From Planctomycetota bacterium (GTDB lineage: Bacteria; Planctomycetota; Planctomycetia; Pirellulales; PNKZ01), in contig JAFEBQ010000019.1 of assembly GCA_018242585.1 (NCBI GenBank), forward strand, positions 66,462 to 130,461: 64,000 bases of DNA, given 5' to 3'. The notes under the pieces are model-generated. The model worked only from the letters and a program-made list of their open reading frames with translations, was not told the DNA's origin and did not search any database. Below, piece by piece: positions 59,860 through 64,000 of the stretch; position 1 is the first letter of the stretch; each line of letters opens with the position of its first letter. The position numbers were made by a program, and so were the translations under genes.

Positions 59860-61027
59860 TGCACGCCGCCCTGTTATGGCTGAGCCTAGTTGTTGCGGCC
59901 CCCGAGTTCGAGGCGGTCGGCGCGAGCGCGCCGGTGCGCGGCGAGTTTGTCAGCTTGAACAACACCGAGGTGGTGTTGCGCACCGCCGAGGGGGAGCGCA
60001 AGCTGCCACTGGCCACGGTCACCGAGATTCGAGCCGTGCCGGCCGTGAAGCCCGCCGAAGCTGAACCCGTGGGGGTCGAGTTGGCCGGCGGCTCGCTGGC
60101 GATGGCCTCGCAGGTCACGCTGGCCGACGGCAAACTGTCGCTCATCACGAGCGGCGGCCGTCAACTGACGATGTTCGCCCGTGGCGCGGCCTGGGTCCGC
60201 TTTGCACCCATCAAAGAATCGTTGCTCGCCCAGTGGAACGAAGCGATGCAAGGTCGCGCCAAGGGGGATGTCCTCGTGGTGCAGAAAGCCGCGGCCCTCG
60301 ACTACCTGACCGGCACGGTCCATGCGATCGACGCCGAGACGGTGCAGTTCGAGAACGAGGGGGAGAAGTTCCCGGTCAAGCGCGCCAAGGTCGTCGGCAT
60401 TGGCTTTGCCGTGCCGGCCAATCCGGCGCCGCTGGCCAAGCCGTTGTGTACGGTGGCGCTGGTTGATGGTTCGCGCTGGCAGGTCGCAACCGTGAAGCTC
60501 GACGGCGAGCAACTGCGACTGGAAAGCACGGGGGGCGCGCAACTGGAGGCGAAACTCGACCAGGTCGTGTCGTTCCGCTTTGCCTCGGCCTTTCTCAGCG
60601 ATGAACCGATCGAACGCTGGACCTTCCGGTCGTTCGTCGGACTGGCCGGCGGCGACGACGCGACCGACGCGCGATTTCATCGACCCCGATTGAACGAGTC
60701 ATTGTCAGGCGGCGCGTTGTTCGTCGGCGCCAAGAAATATGAAAAGGGCGTCTCCCTCTACGGCGGCACCGAGGTGGTGTTTCGGCTGCCGGCGCAAGGG
60801 GGCGGGCTGCAAGGGTTGCTGGCCCTCGCCCCCAATTCGCCGGCCGGCGCGCGAGCCGAGGTGACGCTGCTGGGGGACGATCGCCAGTTGGGACGCTGGG
60901 AACTGGTCGGCGGTTCGACCGTGCCGGTCAAGGTGACGCTCGGCTCGGCCCAGCGCGTGCGCCTGGTGGCGACGGGGGCCGATGAGCGCACGCCGCAGGT
61001 CTATTTCCTCGAGCCGAGGTTGACGAA

Positions 61028-61031
<4 letters not shown>
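59859..61031 (+). CDS. Exported protein with NPCBM-like C-terminal domain
   Basis: A 390-residue protein. A short signal peptide (MHAALLWLSLVVAAPEFEA) is followed by beta strands with GEFVSLNNTEVVLRTAEGERKLPLATVTEI units, repeated two or three times (SM-like or beta-sandwich). The C-terminal ~150 residues resemble NPCBM/NEW2 carbohydrate-binding domains (FVGAKKYEKGVSLYGGTEVVFRLP; YFLEPRLTK). Start overlaps the previous stop in TAATG, and its stop overlaps the next start (ATGA). It probably binds a glycan or a partner protein outside the membrane. Confidence 0.83.
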
Positions 61032-62809
<1,778 letters not shown>

Positions 62810-62850
62810 CGGATGAAATCCTTCGTTCAGGTTTCCGAGGCGCGCGCGAC

Positions 62851-63009
62851 AAACACCCCTCCCTTCCAGGGAGGGGCAGGGGGGAGGGTAAAGACGTTGC
62901 CAGCCAAACGGCTTTGCGCAACGAAGCTGCACTCTTGGCGCCAAGCCAACAGGCTTGCAGCGCGTTTACCCTCACCCGCTCACTTCGTTCGCGACCTCTC
63001 CCTTAAAGG
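62851..63009. repeat. CCCTCCC / CTCTCCC variant inverted repeats
   Basis: ACCCCTCCCTTCCAGGGAGGGG (from ~62855) and a later CTCTCCCTTAAAGGGAGAGG (62995-63015) form two hairpins of the same overall design as the CTTCTCCC family. Confidence 0.65.
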
Positions 63010-63045
63010 GAGAGGTGTCGAACCAGCAAGCCGGCGCGCGTCGCC

Positions 63046-63182
63046 CCTTCTCCCCCCGGGAGAAGGTGGCCAATGGCCGGATGAGGGTCAACGTCGCCCG
63101 ACCGGAATGCGTGACATCAGGCCACGTGGACCCTCATCCGGTTCGCTGCGCTCACCACCTTCTCCCCGGGGGAGAAGGGTTA
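63046..63182. repeat. CTTCTCCC inverted-pair element before the pseudoprotease
   Basis: CCCTTCTCCCCCCGGGAGAAGG with GGCCGGATGAGGGT is mirrored by CCCTCATCCGG and CTTCTCCCCGGGGGAGAAGGG. It ends 17 bp before the next start codon. Confidence 0.8.
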
Positions 63183-63199
63183 AGACATCGCTTGCCGCG

Positions 63200-64000
63200 A
63201 TGTTGATGTTGGCGATCCTGGCGATGAGCGCGAACGCTGCGCTGGCTGCCGACAAGCCGGCGGCGCTGGCCTTGCCCGAGGTGATTGCCCAGGTCCAGCC
63301 CAAGATCGTCAAGATTTACGGCGCGGGGGGCTATCGGGGTCTGGAATCGTATCAGAGCGGCATGCTGATCTCGGCCACGGGGCATGTGCTGACGGTCTGG
63401 AGCTACGTGCTCGACACCGAGTTCATCACGGTGGTGCTGAACGATGGCCGGCGGTTCGACGCCAAGTTGCTGGCGGCCGATCCCCGCCTGGAAGCGGCGG
63501 TGCTGAAGTTTGACGCTCAGGATTTGCCCCATTTCGATCTGACCAAAGCGCCGCAAGCCGACGCCGGCGCGCGAGTGCTGGCGTTCAGCAATCTGTTCGG
63601 CATCGCCGTCGGCAACGAGCCGGCCAGCGTGCAACACGGCGTGATCTCGGCGCGATCGCGGCTCGACGCGCGGCGCGGCGGGTTCAAGACGCCGTACCGT
63701 GGACCGATCTACGTGACCGACACGATCACCAACAATCCTGGGGCGGCCGGCGGCGCGCTGACCAACGGCCGTGGCGAGTTGCTGGGCATGCTCGGCAAGG
63801 AACTGCGCAGCGCCCAGACCGGCGCGTGGCTCAACTACAGCATTCCGGCGGCCGAAATGGCCAAGACGGTCGACGAGATTCGCGCCGGGCGGTTTGTCCA
63901 ACGCCCGGCCGATGACCAGGCGGCCAAGCCCAAGCAGGCCCTTTCGGCCGAACTACTGGGGTTGGTGTTGGTGCCCGACGTGTTGCAGCGGACGCCGCCG
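63200..64000 (+). CDS. HtrA-like pseudoprotease (partial, runs off the window)
   Basis: A trypsin-fold exported protein continuing past the right edge; 267 residues are visible. A signal peptide (MLMLAILAMSANAALAADKP) is followed by an HtrA-like fold: SGMLISATGHVLTVWSYVLD, VVLNDGRRFDAKLLAADPRLEAAVLKF and TDTITNNPGAAGGALTNGRG. Aligned with active HtrA, the His position is Ser68, the Asp position is Glu98 and the nucleophile Ser is Ala183, so it should not cleave. The start is uncertain because the palindromic element ends just 17 bp upstream; the in-frame codons before ATG 63200 (SLAA) might belong to a longer signal peptide. Confidence 0.85.
   Translation, partial: MLMLAILAMSANAALAADKPAALALPEVIAQVQPKIVKIYGAGGYRGLESYQSGMLISATGHVLTVWSYVLDTEFITVVLNDGRRFDAKLLAADPRLEAAVLKFDAQDLPHFDLTKAPQADAGARVLAFSNLFGIAVGNEPASVQHGVISARSRLDARRGGFKTPYRGPIYVTDTITNNPGAAGGALTNGRGELLGMLGKELRSAQTGAWLNYSIPAAEMAKTVDEIRAGRFVQRPADDQAAKPKQALSAELLGLVLVPDVLQRTPP

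Overview
The window is GC-rich chromosomal DNA from a planctomycete, most likely of the order Pirellulales. The call rests on gene content: a csrA with a long C-terminal tail, a DUF1080 protein, a Tat-exported Gfo/Idh/MocA oxidoreductase, a protein kinase with a membrane anchor, a giant PQQ-type beta-propeller protein, a squalene-cyclase-like toroid protein, and a MoxR/DUF58/vWA membrane operon. No rRNA, CRISPR array or prophage was seen. One tRNA gene (Glu, CTC) is present.

Left part (0-14.2 kb): csrA, a UvrB/C-motif protein and purE-purK run leftward. An acyl-CoA dehydrogenase, a zinc-ribbon membrane protein, a cysteine desulfurase and then the replication block dnaA - dnaN - dciA-like - gyrB run rightward. 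The 368-bp gap between dnaA and dnaN looks like the chromosome origin: it has a DnaA-box-like site, a perfect 11-bp hairpin, a run of four DnaA-trios and an AT-rich unwinding tract.

Middle part (14.2-41.3 kb): this is a mosaic. Just after gyrB lies a lower-GC three-gene cassette: a DNA methyltransferase fused to a GIY-YIG nuclease-like domain, a stand-alone paralogue of that nuclease half, and a small unknown protein. I consider it the best candidate for an undescribed restriction/defence-type system. It is followed by catabolic and secreted proteins, GNAT enzymes, a STAS protein, a protoglobin and cytochrome c pair behind a perfect palindrome, a CFA-synthase-like methyltransferase and an LpxO-like hydroxylase. 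A second lower-GC cassette (TIGR04255 plus two small unknown genes), the tRNA, a Ser/Thr kinase and a 1293-residue autotransporter come next. The part ends with a REP-associated tyrosine transposase (RAYT) lying between two nearly identical 100-bp REP pairs, and an HU-like protein.

Right part (41.8-64 kb): a 1622-residue PQQ-propeller protein and an alpha/alpha-toroid protein precede a long rightward set: moxR, DUF58, two vWA/BatA-like membrane proteins, a DUF4175-like membrane protein, a coiled-coil exported protein, a Q-rich exported protein, an NPCBM-like protein, an active-looking HtrA protease and, running off the edge, an HtrA relative that has lost all three catalytic residues. Many starts overlap the previous stop (ATGA or TAATG), so most of the set is probably translationally coupled. 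It resembles an envelope or surface-assembly system.

Intergenic DNA is full of palindromic repeats. Several different families share one design, a GTAG tetranucleotide followed by a palindrome, usually in facing pairs. This is the known hallmark of REP elements mobilised by RAYT proteins.
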